Assembly: GCA_022825185.1 (NCBI GenBank)
Contig: JAJDYK010000319.1
Coordinates: forward strand, 1 to 38,367
DNA length: 38,367 nt
From: Candidatus Latescibacterota bacterium
GTDB taxonomy: Bacteria; Latescibacterota; UBA2968; UBA8231
Direction: 5' to 3'
The position numbers and the translations under genes are program-made. How positions within the stretch are numbered: position 1 is the first letter of the stretch; the number at the start of each line of letters is the position of its first letter. This document shows, piece after piece, positions 7,246-16,223 of the stretch. The notes beneath the pieces were generated by a model. That model worked only from the letters and a program-made list of their open reading frames with translations. It was not told where the DNA came from and made no database searches.

Positions 7246-8105
7246 TGACCGACTTAGTGGCTTTTGATCTAGACGGTACAATACTCGACGCAGAAGGGCG
7301 GCTGGCAGCTTCGGCTGCGGCGACGCTTGAGGAACTGATTGTGCGTGACATCCCCATAGCCAGCGTCACTGGGCGCAGCATCCTGCGCATCCAACACCCT
7401 TTTGAGCCCCATCCAACACTGGCGCGGGCACTTTACATGGCTGGCTATAATGGCTCGGTGATTCTCGGGCCGGGAGAAGGAGCGGAGCGAGAGGTGCTGC
7501 ACGAGGAAAGGTTGGACGAGGAGTCCTTTGCCCAAATAGTTGCATACGGGCGCGCCGAGGGGCTAAACCTGATGTACTGTCTGTTTGAACGCACGGACAC
7601 TGGGATCGCCGAGGAGTACCGGCACGTCCGGCCCATAGATCACCTCGAAGCGCTCAGAGGGCCGGGCATGGTGCTCGATGTCGATTTGTACGCGCGTTGC
7701 CAGAGCGGCGAGTTGGGCGTACCGCCCAAGCTCATGTTGGAGGTAGATCCGGCGCGGCGGGAGCAGCACATCGCCGATATCAAAGCGCTGTGCGGAGATC
7801 GGGTCTATATAGCGTGGGCGATTCCCGATCGGGTGGAATTTATGCGTCGGGGCGTGAATAAGGGCGTGGCTCTGCGGACGCTAACCGAGCGGATAGGAGG
7901 GAGTACGGATCGCGTCTTGGCAGTAGGGGACGCGGACAACGACTTGCCCATGTTGCGAGCGGCGGGAATCGGGGTGTTGCTGGGGAATGCAAAGGACGAG
8001 GTAAAGGCGGCTGTGGCTGGGGATGGGGTGCGGATTGGACCGAGTTTTGCCGACGATGGATTTGCCAAAATGGTGCGGGAATACGCACTGGATGGACAGG
8101 AGTAG
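7245..8105 (+). CDS. Cof-type HAD-superfamily (IIB) phosphatase
   Basis: A 286-residue cytoplasmic HAD hydrolase. Motif I is DLDGT (D8 nucleophile, D10 acid/base), motif II is SVTGRS, motif III includes the Lys of GVNKGVALRTL, and motif IV is VGDADNDLPML. The large cap between motifs II and III and the overall length place it in the Cof/YbiV/SupH group, which dephosphorylates sugar phosphates and similar small metabolites. Two ATGs lie in tandem; ATG 7245 is preferred because AGGAGG (7235-7240) is then 4 nt away, against 1 nt for ATG 7242. It starts within the stop of the TPR gene. The substrate cannot be told; its place among exported proteins is unexplained. Confidence 0.92.
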   Translation: MTDLVAFDLDGTILDAEGRLAASAAATLEELIVRDIPIASVTGRSILRIQHPFEPHPTLARALYMAGYNGSVILGPGEGAEREVLHEERLDEESFAQIVAYGRAEGLNLMYCLFERTDTGIAEEYRHVRPIDHLEALRGPGMVLDVDLYARCQSGELGVPPKLMLEVDPARREQHIADIKALCGDRVYIAWAIPDRVEFMRRGVNKGVALRTLTERIGGSTDRVLAVGDADNDLPMLRAAGIGVLLGNAKDEVKAAVAGDGVRIGPSFADDGFAKMVREYALDGQE

Positions 8106-8107
8106 AA

Positions 8108-8815
8108 ATGATGCAGGTGTTTTGCGGAATCGCGTTGTGCGTTGCCGTTGCGGCCTCGGCTTTGGCTCAGGAAGGGCAAGTTGCAGCCGACTCCCTCAAG
8201 GGCGGAGAGATAGTAAAAATTGAGGGGGAGAATCACGGGTTTTACATAGATAAATACGAGGTTACTAACGAGGAGTACGCAGCGTTCCTGACCGAGAAGG
8301 GAAACGCCAAGGTAGAGGGTATGTACTGGGTGGAGTTGGGGAGTCGATATACGGCGCTAGTAGAAGAGGAGGGCGTGTTCAAGGTCAAAGAAGGGTTTGC
8401 ACGGCATCCGGTCATTGAGGTGTCGTGGTACGGGGCGATGGCTTATTGCCAGTGGGCGGGCAAGCGCCTGCCGACGCAGGAGGAATGGCAATTTGCCTGT
8501 GAGGGAACTGAAAAGCTAAAGTACCCGTGGGGGGCGGAGTTTGCGGAGGGCCACGCCAATATCTTCGGCGACAAGGACGGGTATGGGCGCACCGCGCCGG
8601 TGGGGTCCTTTCCGAGTGGAGCTAGTCCCTTTGGACTCTTGGATATGGGCGGCAATGTGTGGGAGTGGACGCAAGGAGGCGAGAAAATGCAGTTCTTGCG
8701 CGGGGGATCGTGGGTCAACGGCCCGACCTTGACCCAGTGCGACAAGCGGACCAACACCAAGGACTCACATTCGTACATCAAGGGCAACACCATAGGCTTC
8801 CGCTGCGCCCGCTAA
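8108..8815 (+). CDS. exported formylglycine-generating-enzyme-like (SUMF1/FGE-sulfatase domain) protein
   Basis: A 235-residue protein with a signal peptide (cleavage near ALAQ, residue 21) and a complete FGE-sulfatase domain: YIDKYEVTNEEYAAF, HPVIEVSWYGAMAYCQWAGKRLPTQEEWQFA, PFGLLDMGGNVWEWT, FLRGGSWVNGP and the terminal IGFRCAR. True aerobic FGEs use a Cys pair in the GGSYxCxxxxC region to bind copper and oxidise a sulfatase Cys. Here the positions after GGSWV hold Asn204 and Thr, and the only nearby Cys is 211, so formylglycine formation is doubtful. Many bacterial members with this loss act as binding modules or other metal enzymes. AGGAG (8098-8102) precedes ATG 8108 by 5 nt; ATG 8111 is equally possible. 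It follows the HAD gene by 2 nt. No sulfatase gene lies in the window. Confidence 0.88.
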   Translation: MMQVFCGIALCVAVAASALAQEGQVAADSLKGGEIVKIEGENHGFYIDKYEVTNEEYAAFLTEKGNAKVEGMYWVELGSRYTALVEEEGVFKVKEGFARHPVIEVSWYGAMAYCQWAGKRLPTQEEWQFACEGTEKLKYPWGAEFAEGHANIFGDKDGYGRTAPVGSFPSGASPFGLLDMGGNVWEWTQGGEKMQFLRGGSWVNGPTLTQCDKRTNTKDSHSYIKGNTIGFRCAR

Positions 8816-8897
8816 GTCTATGCAGCGTCGCAAAATTCCAAGTGTCCCTCAACCTTCTCCCCCCTCTGCGCTCATCTGCGTCTCTCTGCAGATACGC

Positions 8898-10502
8898 ATG
8901 GTTCTCGTCCTTTTATTGCTCGCCGCAAGTGCCGAGGCCGATCCCTTCTTCGTGGATGCGACGCGAGAAGCCGGTCTGGACCATCCCACCGTCAGCGGCG
9001 GCCCGGACAAGCGCTTCATCCTCGAATCCACTGGCAGCGGCGCGGCGTTTTTCGACTACGACGGCGACGGCGATCTCGATCTTTATGTGGTGGATGGATC
9101 GACTTATGACAATTATGGTGCGGGGTCAAGCAATGTGCTCTATCGCAACGACGGCGGAGCCTTTGTGGCGGTTGTAGCTGGCGTCGAGGATCGCGGTTGG
9201 GGCATGGGAGTGGCTGTGGGGGATTACGACGGCGACGGACAGCGCGATCTGTATGTGACCAACTACGGGGGCAACGCGCTCTATCGCAATCGCGGGGACG
9301 GTACCTTTACTGAGGTCACAGCGCAAGCTGGGGTTGCTGGCGATGACTTTAGCGCGAGCGCGGCGTTTTTCGACTACGATCGAGACGGTGACCTCGACCT
9401 CTACGTTGCCAACTACGTGGTCTTCGACATCGAGCCGGTGCTGCAAGACCCAGACTTGGACGATCCCTGCATCTATTTGGGTGGGTTGCGGGTCTTTTGC
9501 GGTCCGCAGGGCATGGAAGGCGGTCAGGATCGGCTCTACCGCAACGACGGTGGGGTTTTTACCGATATCACGGCCGCGTCCGGCGTGGCCACGGCCAATT
9601 TCCACTATGGCTTGGGCGTAATGCCCGCAGACTTTGACCGCGATGGCGACCTGGACCTGTTCGTGGCCAACGATGAGACGCCCAATGTGCTGTTCCGCAA
9701 CGACGGCGGTCGCTTGGCTGACATCGGCTTGGAAGCTGGCGTGGCGTACAACGGCGACGGCGAGCTTGAAGCGAGCATGGGAGTGGATGCGGGCGATTGC
9801 GACGGCGACGGCGATCTCGACCTCTATGTGACCAATTTCTACGGTGAGACCAATACGCTCTATTTGAACTCGGGCGAAGGGACCTTTATTGACGCCACAA
9901 GTGAGCGCGGCTTGGCGGCCCCGACCGTGGGCTATCTCGGCTGGGGCACGCGCTTTTTCGACTTTGACTTCGACGGCGACTTAGACCTATTCGTGGCCAA
10001 CGGCCACATCTATCCCCAAGTCGATCACGCCAGCACCGGGGGCACGTACGCCCAGCGCAACCAGCTTTTCGCCAACGAGGGAGCAGGTGCGTTCGCTGCG
10101 GTGGAAGGGGGTGGTCCTGGGCTACAGGTGCAAAAGTCGAGCCGCGCGACTATCAGCGGCGACTACGACCAAGACGGCGATGTCGATCTGTTGACGACCA
10201 ATATCGACGACAGCCCGACGCTCTTGCGCAATGAGACGCGCACTGGTCGCTATCTCGTGGTGCAAGTCGAACCGGAGGTCGTCGGCACTTGGGTGCGGCT
10301 GGTGGCAGGCGGGCGGACGCAGGTGCGGTCGGTCGGCGGGGCGGCGAGCTATTTGGGCCACAGCGACGCGCGCCTGCACTTTGGTTTGGGCCGGGCCGAG
10401 CGCGTGGAGCGCTTGGAGGTGCTGTGGCCCGGTGGTTCGGTAACGCGGTTGGAGGACTTGTCGGTGGATGAGGTGGTTGTGGTGCAGGGTGGGGGCAATT
10501 GA
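8898..10502 (+). CDS. exported FG-GAP/VCBS repeat protein with ASPIC/UnbV domain (CRTAC1 family)
   Basis: From ATG 8898 the protein has 534 residues, starting with a signal peptide (MVLVLLLLAASAEA, cleavage before DPFF). It begins FFVDATREAGLDH, the usual CRTAC1 opening. Seven DxDxDG motifs follow (DYDGDGDLD, DYDGDGQRD, DYDRDGDLD, DFDRDGDLD, DCDGDGDLD, DFDFDGDLD, DYDQDGDVD), spaced as in a seven-bladed propeller. The last ~75 residues (WVRLVAGG, SYLGHSDARLHFGLG, VLWPGG) are ASPIC/UnbV. A longer reading from ATG 8820 would put 26 polar residues before the signal peptide and is less likely, although no good ribosome site precedes either start. There is no TPR or lipobox, unlike the paralogue at 3773. 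It lies 82 nt after the FGE-like gene, so it is probably in the same unit. Confidence 0.92.
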   Translation: MVLVLLLLAASAEADPFFVDATREAGLDHPTVSGGPDKRFILESTGSGAAFFDYDGDGDLDLYVVDGSTYDNYGAGSSNVLYRNDGGAFVAVVAGVEDRGWGMGVAVGDYDGDGQRDLYVTNYGGNALYRNRGDGTFTEVTAQAGVAGDDFSASAAFFDYDRDGDLDLYVANYVVFDIEPVLQDPDLDDPCIYLGGLRVFCGPQGMEGGQDRLYRNDGGVFTDITAASGVATANFHYGLGVMPADFDRDGDLDLFVANDETPNVLFRNDGGRLADIGLEAGVAYNGDGELEASMGVDAGDCDGDGDLDLYVTNFYGETNTLYLNSGEGTFIDATSERGLAAPTVGYLGWGTRFFDFDFDGDLDLFVANGHIYPQVDHASTGGTYAQRNQLFANEGAGAFAAVEGGGPGLQVQKSSRATISGDYDQDGDVDLLTTNIDDSPTLLRNETRTGRYLVVQVEPEVVGTWVRLVAGGRTQVRSVGGAASYLGHSDARLHFGLGRAERVERLEVLWPGGSVTRLEDLSVDEVVVVQGGGN

Positions 10503-10559
10503 CGCGGCGATCTTTATTCCCTAGCTTTAACGTCTTTTCAAATTCACCTGATATAACTC

Positions 10560-11570
10560 ATGTCTTGGAATTTTGTCGTCAAAAGGGTCGCCCTTTTCCT
10601 GATCGTGGTGTGGGCGGCAGCGAGCGTGAACTTCTTCGTGCCACGGCTGGGTACGGGCCGTGATCCCATTCGCGAGAAGCTAGGTCAGCTAGCCGCCAGC
10701 GGGGGATTGCGCCAAGACGGCATTGAGGCCATGGTCAAGGCCTATCAAGCCAAGTTCGGCCTCGACAAACCGCTCCACGTCCAATACTTCAACTTTCTCG
10801 GCGACACCTTTACGCTCGACTTGGGCTATTCGCTGGCCAACTATCCGGCCCGCGTCGGGCAGATCATCGGCAATGCCATCCCGTGGACCATTGGGCTGAT
10901 GATCGTTTCGGTGCTGATCGGGTTTGCCTTGGGCACGCTCATGGGGGCGCTGTCGGCTTGGCCGTCAGCACCGCGCTTTATGCGCAACTTGGCGGTGCCG
11001 CTGATGACCATGTCGGCGATTCCGCCCTATCTGCTGGGGCTAATTGTGCTTTACATATTAGGCCTCAAGCTGGATCTCTTCCCGCTTTCGGGCGGGTACT
11101 CGCCCGGTATGTTGGCGATCTTAAGTCCCGCCTTTGTCCTCGATGTGTTGCACCATTCGATTTTGCCGGCGCTGGCCATTGTCTTGCAGCAGGTCGGCTT
11201 CTGGGCACTGGGGATGCGGGGGATGATGGTCACTACTTCGGGCGAGGATTACATCACGCTGGCCGAGGCCAATGGTCTGCGCAATCGCACGATCTTCTTC
11301 CGCTTTGGCCTGCGCAATGCCCTGCTGCCGCAGCTCACGGCGCTGGGGCTGTCGCTGGCCAACGTGGTCGCCGGTCAGGTCATTGTCGAGGTAATTTTTG
11401 CCTATCCGGGGATCGGCACGGTGCTCTTTCAGGCCATCCAGGCCTCGGATTATACGGTTATCAACGGCGTAGTGCTGATTCTCATCATGTCCATTGGCTT
11501 GGTGACCATGCTGATGGACTTCTTCTATCCGCTGCTCGACCCGCGGATTTCCCATAGCCGACACCACTAG
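10560..11570 (+). CDS. ABC transporter permease, DppB/OppB type
   Basis: A 336-residue inner-membrane permease of the peptide/nickel (PepT) import family. An N-terminal helix (FLIVVWAAASVNFF) is followed by a periplasmic loop with FGLDKPLHVQY, a family hallmark, then five more helices. The cytoplasmic EAA loop, which contacts the ATPase, is ITLAEANGLRNRTIFFRFGLRNALLP. The C-terminus FFYPLLDPRI is also typical. It heads a five-gene importer operon. The 57 nt upstream are AT-richer and contain TATAAC at 10551-10556, which may be part of its promoter, but no convincing -35 is seen. Confidence 0.94.
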   Translation: MSWNFVVKRVALFLIVVWAAASVNFFVPRLGTGRDPIREKLGQLAASGGLRQDGIEAMVKAYQAKFGLDKPLHVQYFNFLGDTFTLDLGYSLANYPARVGQIIGNAIPWTIGLMIVSVLIGFALGTLMGALSAWPSAPRFMRNLAVPLMTMSAIPPYLLGLIVLYILGLKLDLFPLSGGYSPGMLAILSPAFVLDVLHHSILPALAIVLQQVGFWALGMRGMMVTTSGEDYITLAEANGLRNRTIFFRFGLRNALLPQLTALGLSLANVVAGQVIVEVIFAYPGIGTVLFQAIQASDYTVINGVVLILIMSIGLVTMLMDFFYPLLDPRISHSRHH

Positions 11571-11572
11571 CC

Positions 11573-12430
11573 ATGCATCGCTTAGACCAAATTCTCTACT
11601 ACTTGCGCGAAAGCCCGATGCTTGCGGCCGGCCTGTGCATGATCCTGTTGGTGGTACTCTTCGGGATTTTGGGGTCAATCTTCGTCGATACCTCGCTGGC
11701 CCAGCCGCTGGCCACGCCGCCGCGGCAAGCCCCTTCGCTGGAGCATCCCTTTGGCACCGACGACTCCGGTCGCGACCTGCTCGCCGTGATGGTGGTGGGG
11801 GTGCCGCTGACCATGCGGATTGGTTTGTTGGCCGGCACGGTAGGACTGGGGCTGGGCATTTTTCTCGGCTTTACGAGCGGCTATATGGGCGGCAAGATCG
11901 ACACGGTCATCCGCGGCCTCGTGGATACGCTACTGACCGTGCCCGGCTTGGTGGTGCTGGTCTCCATTGCCTCGACGATCCGCGAGGAAATTAGCGTCAA
12001 CATCATGGCCTTGGTGGTGGCTTCGCTGGCGTGGATGTGGCCCACGCGGACGATTCGCTCGCAGGTTTTGACGATGCGCGAGCGGGCGTACGTGCAGATG
12101 GCCAAACTCAACGGCATGAGCAACGGCGAGATCATCTGGAAGGAGCTTTTTCCCAATCTGTTGCCCTATCTCGCGGCCAATTTCACCAATGCCGTCAACT
12201 GGGCCATTCTCTCGTCGATTGGCTTGGAGGCGCTCGGTTTGGGGCCGCAGAACGATCCAACGGTCGGCATGACTATTTATTGGGCCATTACGTTCAGCGC
12301 GCTCATTCGCGGCATGTGGTGGTGGTGGGCGATTCCAATCTTCTTTATCGGCGTGATCTTCGTCGGCTTGTTGATGACTGCGGCTGGCTTGGACGAGCTG
12401 GCCAACCCCAAACAGCGCAAGGCCGTATGA
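11573..12430 (+). CDS. ABC transporter permease, DppC/OppC type
   Basis: A 285-residue inner-membrane permease, partner of the gene 2 nt upstream. The N-terminal helix (MLAAGLCMILLVVLFGILG) leads to HPFGTDDSGRDLLAVMVVG, the DppC signature, then five helices. The EAA loop is AYVQMAKLNGMSNGEIIWKELFPNLLP. The C-terminal GLDELANPK matches the family ending. Together with the DppB-like subunit it forms the membrane channel for the substrate delivered by the binding protein at 14487. Its stop overlaps the ATG of the next gene (ATGA). Confidence 0.94.
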   Translation: MHRLDQILYYLRESPMLAAGLCMILLVVLFGILGSIFVDTSLAQPLATPPRQAPSLEHPFGTDDSGRDLLAVMVVGVPLTMRIGLLAGTVGLGLGIFLGFTSGYMGGKIDTVIRGLVDTLLTVPGLVVLVSIASTIREEISVNIMALVVASLAWMWPTRTIRSQVLTMRERAYVQMAKLNGMSNGEIIWKELFPNLLPYLAANFTNAVNWAILSSIGLEALGLGPQNDPTVGMTIYWAITFSALIRGMWWWWAIPIFFIGVIFVGLLMTAAGLDELANPKQRKAV

Positions 12431-13431
12431 GCAAGGCCGATAAAGAGGTCCTGCTGGACATTCGCGGCTTGGAGGTCCACTTCGAGACCCGACGCGGTAT
12501 TGCCCGCGCCGTCAACAAGGTCGATCTGACCCTGTACAAAGGCGAGCGCTTTGGCCTCGTCGGCGAATCCGGCAGCGGCAAGACCACGTTGATTTTGGCG
12601 CTGTTGCGGATGATTAAGACGCCGGGCCTGATCGCCGGTGGTAGCGCGACCTTAGACGACGGCACTGACCTGATCCAACTCAACCGCGAGCAAGTGCGGC
12701 AGGCCCGGCTCAAGCGGGTCGCGATGGTGCCGCAAGGCGCGATGAACTCGCTCAATCCGGTGATGAGGATCGGGGATCAACTGATGCTGACGATGCGCGA
12801 GCACGCCACTGATCAGCCCCCGCCCAAGGCCGCGCAAATGGAGCTCGCGATCGAACTGTTGGACAAGGTCGGGCTGAAGCCGGAAGTGGCCCGTCTTTAT
12901 CCTCACGAATTGAGCGGCGGCATGAAGCAGCGGGCCTGTATTGCCCAAGCCATCTCGCTCAATCCGCAGCTCATCTTGGCCGACGAACCGACTTCTGCGC
13001 TCGACGTAGTGGTGCAGCGGCAAATCATGCAGACCTTGCGCCAGCTACAGCACCAGCTCAACGCCACCGTGCTCTTGGTGGGCCACGACATGGGTCTGAT
13101 GGCGCAGTTTGCCGAGCGCGTGGGCATCATGTACGGCGGCAAACTGGTCGAGGTGGGCCGGGTCGAGGAGATCTTTCACAACCCGCAACACCCCTACACT
13201 CAGCTTCTGATTTCTAGCATTCCCTCGTTTGAGACCAAGGGCGAGTTTAAGGGCATTCCCGGGGTCGGACTGTCGTTGTTGGAGCCGCCGTCGGGCTGCC
13301 TTTTCCACCCTCGCTGCCCCCAGGCCATGCCCCAGTGCAGCCAACGCATCCCTACCTTGAAAACAGTCGCCCCCGACCACTTAGCGTCGTGTTTGTTGCA
13401 CGAGGAGGACGCCGATGCCCCCGCTTCTTGA
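12427..13431 (+). CDS. ABC transporter ATP-binding protein, DppD/OppD type
   Basis: A 334-residue ATPase subunit. Walker A is GESGSGKTT, the signature is LSGGMKQR, Walker B is LILADEPTSALD and the switch His is in LVGHDMG. The C-terminal oligopeptide-transporter domain has GCLFHPRCPQAMPQCSQR, with the Cys cluster that binds an Fe-S cluster in some members. ATG 12427 overlaps the upstream stop by 4 nt; longer in-frame readings run into the permease gene and are not credible. It pairs with the following ATPase to power import. Confidence 0.94.
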   Translation: MSKADKEVLLDIRGLEVHFETRRGIARAVNKVDLTLYKGERFGLVGESGSGKTTLILALLRMIKTPGLIAGGSATLDDGTDLIQLNREQVRQARLKRVAMVPQGAMNSLNPVMRIGDQLMLTMREHATDQPPPKAAQMELAIELLDKVGLKPEVARLYPHELSGGMKQRACIAQAISLNPQLILADEPTSALDVVVQRQIMQTLRQLQHQLNATVLLVGHDMGLMAQFAERVGIMYGGKLVEVGRVEEIFHNPQHPYTQLLISSIPSFETKGEFKGIPGVGLSLLEPPSGCLFHPRCPQAMPQCSQRIPTLKTVAPDHLASCLLHEEDADAPAS

Positions 13432-14470
13432 GGCGCGCCATCTGCGCAAGATTTTCCGCAGCGGCGGCCAGCGCTTTGGGCCCAGTATCGAGACGGTAGC
13501 TGTTGACGATTTTTCCCTGTCGATTGACGCCGACCGGCCCTCCTTTACCACGATTGCCGGCGAGTCCGGTAGCGGCAAGACCACGATCGCCCGCATGTTG
13601 CTCGGGGTGCTCGATCCCAGTGCTGGCGAGGTGCGCTACCAAGGCCGCGATGTCCACGACCTGCAAAAGGAGGAGCGGCAGCAATTTCGCAAGGACGTAC
13701 AGGCGATTTTTCAAGATCCCTTTGAGGTGTACAATCCCTTCTACAAAATCGATCACATCCTGACGACGCCGGTGCGGAAGTTCGGATTGGCCGCGTCCAA
13801 GGCCGATGCGTACGACAAGATACGCGAGGCCCTGCGCGCGGTCGGGCTGCGGCCCGAAGAAACGTTGGGCCGCTATCCGCACCAGCTTTCGGGTGGGCAG
13901 CGCCAGCGCATCACCATTGCGCGCGCGCTGTTGCTCAAGCCCAAGTTGATCATCGCCGACGAGCCAGTGTCCATGGTCGATGCTTCGCTACGCGCTACTA
14001 TTCTCTCCACTCTGCACGCGCTGTATCGCGACTTTGGCATCTCCTTCATCTACATCACTCACGATCTGACGACCGCGTACCAAGTCAGCGAGAATATCGT
14101 CATCCTGTTCCACGGGGCCGTGGCCGAGGCTGGCCACACCGAGAAGGTGATCAAGGATCCACAGCATCCTTATACGCGCGAGTTGATTCATTCGATTCCG
14201 GTGCCCGAGCCGGGGCGCGAGTGGATCGACGAAGCGGTGGAAGAAAAGGAAGTGGTCGATATAGAGGATATAGAGGCCGAAGAGATGGCTACTGGCTGCC
14301 GCTACGTGCTGCGCTGTCCCCAAGCTATGGCGCAGTGTGCGGCTGCGCCGCCGTTTTATCGACCGGAGGCCGAGCGGGCGGTGGCTTGTTTTCTGCACGC
14401 TGAGTCGCCGGTGTTGGAAAGCGGCGATCTAAACGAAGTGTTTTCGGCAGCAGCCGACGCGCAAAAATAA
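13415..14470 (+). CDS. ABC transporter ATP-binding protein, DppF/OppF type
   Basis: A 351-residue second ATPase. Walker A is GESGSGKTT, the signature LSGGQRQR, Walker B LIIADEPVSMVDASLR and the switch His YITHD. It has the family C-terminal segment with GCRYVLRCPQAMAQC, preceded by an unusually acidic linker (residues ~270-288, many Glu and Asp). VSMVDAS replaces the commoner TSALD in the D-loop, as in many OppF proteins. The start ATG overlaps the preceding gene by 17 nt and has GAGGAGG 6 nt upstream inside that gene. Confidence 0.94.
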   Translation: MPPLLEARHLRKIFRSGGQRFGPSIETVAVDDFSLSIDADRPSFTTIAGESGSGKTTIARMLLGVLDPSAGEVRYQGRDVHDLQKEERQQFRKDVQAIFQDPFEVYNPFYKIDHILTTPVRKFGLAASKADAYDKIREALRAVGLRPEETLGRYPHQLSGGQRQRITIARALLLKPKLIIADEPVSMVDASLRATILSTLHALYRDFGISFIYITHDLTTAYQVSENIVILFHGAVAEAGHTEKVIKDPQHPYTRELIHSIPVPEPGREWIDEAVEEKEVVDIEDIEAEEMATGCRYVLRCPQAMAQCAAAPPFYRPEAERAVACFLHAESPVLESGDLNEVFSAAADAQK

Positions 14471-14486
14471 TTTCCGGAGAAATGTC

Positions 14487-16217
14487 ATGCAGGGCCTGTT
14501 GTTGTGCTTAGTGGGTGTACTATTGGTTGGCTGTGGAGACGGGGGGCACAAGAATGTGCCTCGGAGCCGCACCTTGGTCATGGATTGTTCCAGCTTGCAG
14601 GACTGTAGCGGGCAGATCAAGGACTACAACTCGTTTAACCCGTTTTTGCTGACCGGCGTTTCCAAGACGGGTTGGAACTTCCAGTACGAGCCGCTGTACT
14701 TCTACAACGCCTACAGTCCGCAAGCCGACAACATCATCCCTTGGATCGCCACTGGGCACGAGTACAACGAAGACTACACCGAGGTCACCATCCACATCCG
14801 CGCGGGGGTCGAGTGGAGCGATGGGCAGCCGTGGACGGCGCACGACTTGGTCTTTACGATCAACATGCTCAAGGACAACGCGCCGCATCTGTCTTTTTCC
14901 ACGGATATGCAAGTTTGGGTAAAAAGCGCTGTGGCGACTGACGATCACACGGCTAAAATTGTGCTGACTAAGCCCAATCCGCGCTTTGTCTTTAGCTACT
15001 TCACCAACAACTTCGACAACGGCATTCCCATCGTGCCCAAGCACATTTGGGAGGGCCAAGACCCGCAGACGTTTAGTAACTTCGACCAGGAAAAAGGCTG
15101 GCCGGTGGCCAGCGGCCCGTACGAAATTTTTATTTCCGTGCCCGCGCAGCGGGTGTGGGATTTGCGCCCGGGCTGGTGGGCGCAGAAGACGGGCTTTCAC
15201 CAGCCCCCGGCGGTGGAGCGCATCATCTACCTGACGCACATGGAGGAGACCAAGCGGGTGCAGAACTTGATCTCCAACGCCATGGACACCTGCCTCGACA
15301 TCCGACCGCCGAATATACAATCGATCCTCGACGCCAATCCCAACGTCTCTACGTGGACCGGACGCGAGTTGCCGCTCGGGTATCTCGATTGGTGGCCGGT
15401 GTGCTTGGGATTCAACAATTTGGAGCCGCCGTTTGACGACCCGGAGATCCGCCGCGCCGTCAACTACGCCATTGACCGCGACCAATTGGTGGCCATTGGC
15501 TGGCAGGGAGCGGGGACTAAATCGCATTTGCCGCTGCCGGACTTCCCGCCCATTCGCCAATACACCGACACGATTCAAGACTTGGTGGAAAAGTACGAGA
15601 TCGGCGTCCACGATCCGGCTAAGGCTGCGGCGATTATGGAGCGCAAGGGGTGGAGTAAGGACGCCGAGGGTTTCTGGACCAAAGAGGGCGAGCGGCTCAA
15701 AATTGTCGTTGATATTTTCGATATTTTTACGGACTTAGCGCCGGTCTTGGTGGCGCAGTTGGAGCGGTCGGGTTTTGACGCCGACTTCCGCATGACGCCC
15801 GATGCGTTTTCGCGCATGGCGCAGGGCGCGGCGAGAGCCTTCTTGATGGGCAATGGGGCGAGCGTGCGCGATCCGTACTTTACGCTGCGGCTCTACCACA
15901 GCCGCTTCGTCCGGCCCACCGGCACGCACTCCGAGCGGTTCTGGCGCTGGTCGAATCCGGAGTTTGACGCGCTAGTCGATCAAATGGGACAGACTGCGCC
16001 CGACGACCCGGCGCTGCAAGCGCTCTTTCGCGAGGCCATGGAAATCTGGCTGGCCGAACTGCCCTCCATTCCCATCGTACAGTGGTATCACCGCATCCCG
16101 CACAACCAGACTTACTGGAAGAACTGGCCGTCGGCGGAAAACCCCTATATCAACAGCGCTTACTGGCACAACACTTGGCTTTTAGTGTTGCTGGGGTTGG
16201 AGCCGGTGGAGGGATAG
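14487..16217 (+). CDS. ABC transporter substrate-binding lipoprotein, SBP family 5 (peptide/nickel type)
   Basis: A 576-residue lipoprotein: MQGLLLCLVGVLLVGC with Cys16 as the lipid anchor. The mature part is a family-5 solute-binding protein, with the opening FNPFLLTGVSKTGW, the early YEPLYFYN segment, VTIHIRAGVEWSDGQPWTAHDLVFTINML, the hinge segment ASGPYEIF and RRAVNYAIDRDQLV. These bind oligopeptides, some oligosaccharides or metal chelates; the substrate is not evident. It lies 16 nt after the DppF gene with CCGGAGA upstream. Unlike most dpp/opp operons, where the abundant binding protein is first, here it is last. Two Cys near the N-terminus (DCSSLQDC) may form a disulfide. Confidence 0.94.
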   Translation: MQGLLLCLVGVLLVGCGDGGHKNVPRSRTLVMDCSSLQDCSGQIKDYNSFNPFLLTGVSKTGWNFQYEPLYFYNAYSPQADNIIPWIATGHEYNEDYTEVTIHIRAGVEWSDGQPWTAHDLVFTINMLKDNAPHLSFSTDMQVWVKSAVATDDHTAKIVLTKPNPRFVFSYFTNNFDNGIPIVPKHIWEGQDPQTFSNFDQEKGWPVASGPYEIFISVPAQRVWDLRPGWWAQKTGFHQPPAVERIIYLTHMEETKRVQNLISNAMDTCLDIRPPNIQSILDANPNVSTWTGRELPLGYLDWWPVCLGFNNLEPPFDDPEIRRAVNYAIDRDQLVAIGWQGAGTKSHLPLPDFPPIRQYTDTIQDLVEKYEIGVHDPAKAAAIMERKGWSKDAEGFWTKEGERLKIVVDIFDIFTDLAPVLVAQLERSGFDADFRMTPDAFSRMAQGAARAFLMGNGASVRDPYFTLRLYHSRFVRPTGTHSERFWRWSNPEFDALVDQMGQTAPDDPALQALFREAMEIWLAELPSIPIVQWYHRIPHNQTYWKNWPSAENPYINSAYWHNTWLLVLLGLEPVEG

Positions 16218-16223
16218 GGGCAA

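Noticed and set aside
8820..8897. N-terminal extension of the second FG-GAP protein
   Set aside because: It would put polar residues before the signal peptide; the DNA has low-complexity CT-rich sequence instead.
12031..12426. N-terminal extension of the DppD-type ATPase
   Set aside because: It lies wholly within the DppC gene in another frame; ATG 12427 gives the normal family start with ATGA coupling.
14520..15611. 363-residue minus-strand open frame opposite the binding protein
   Set aside because: The plus strand encodes a complete family-5 binding protein here; the minus frame shows no motif.
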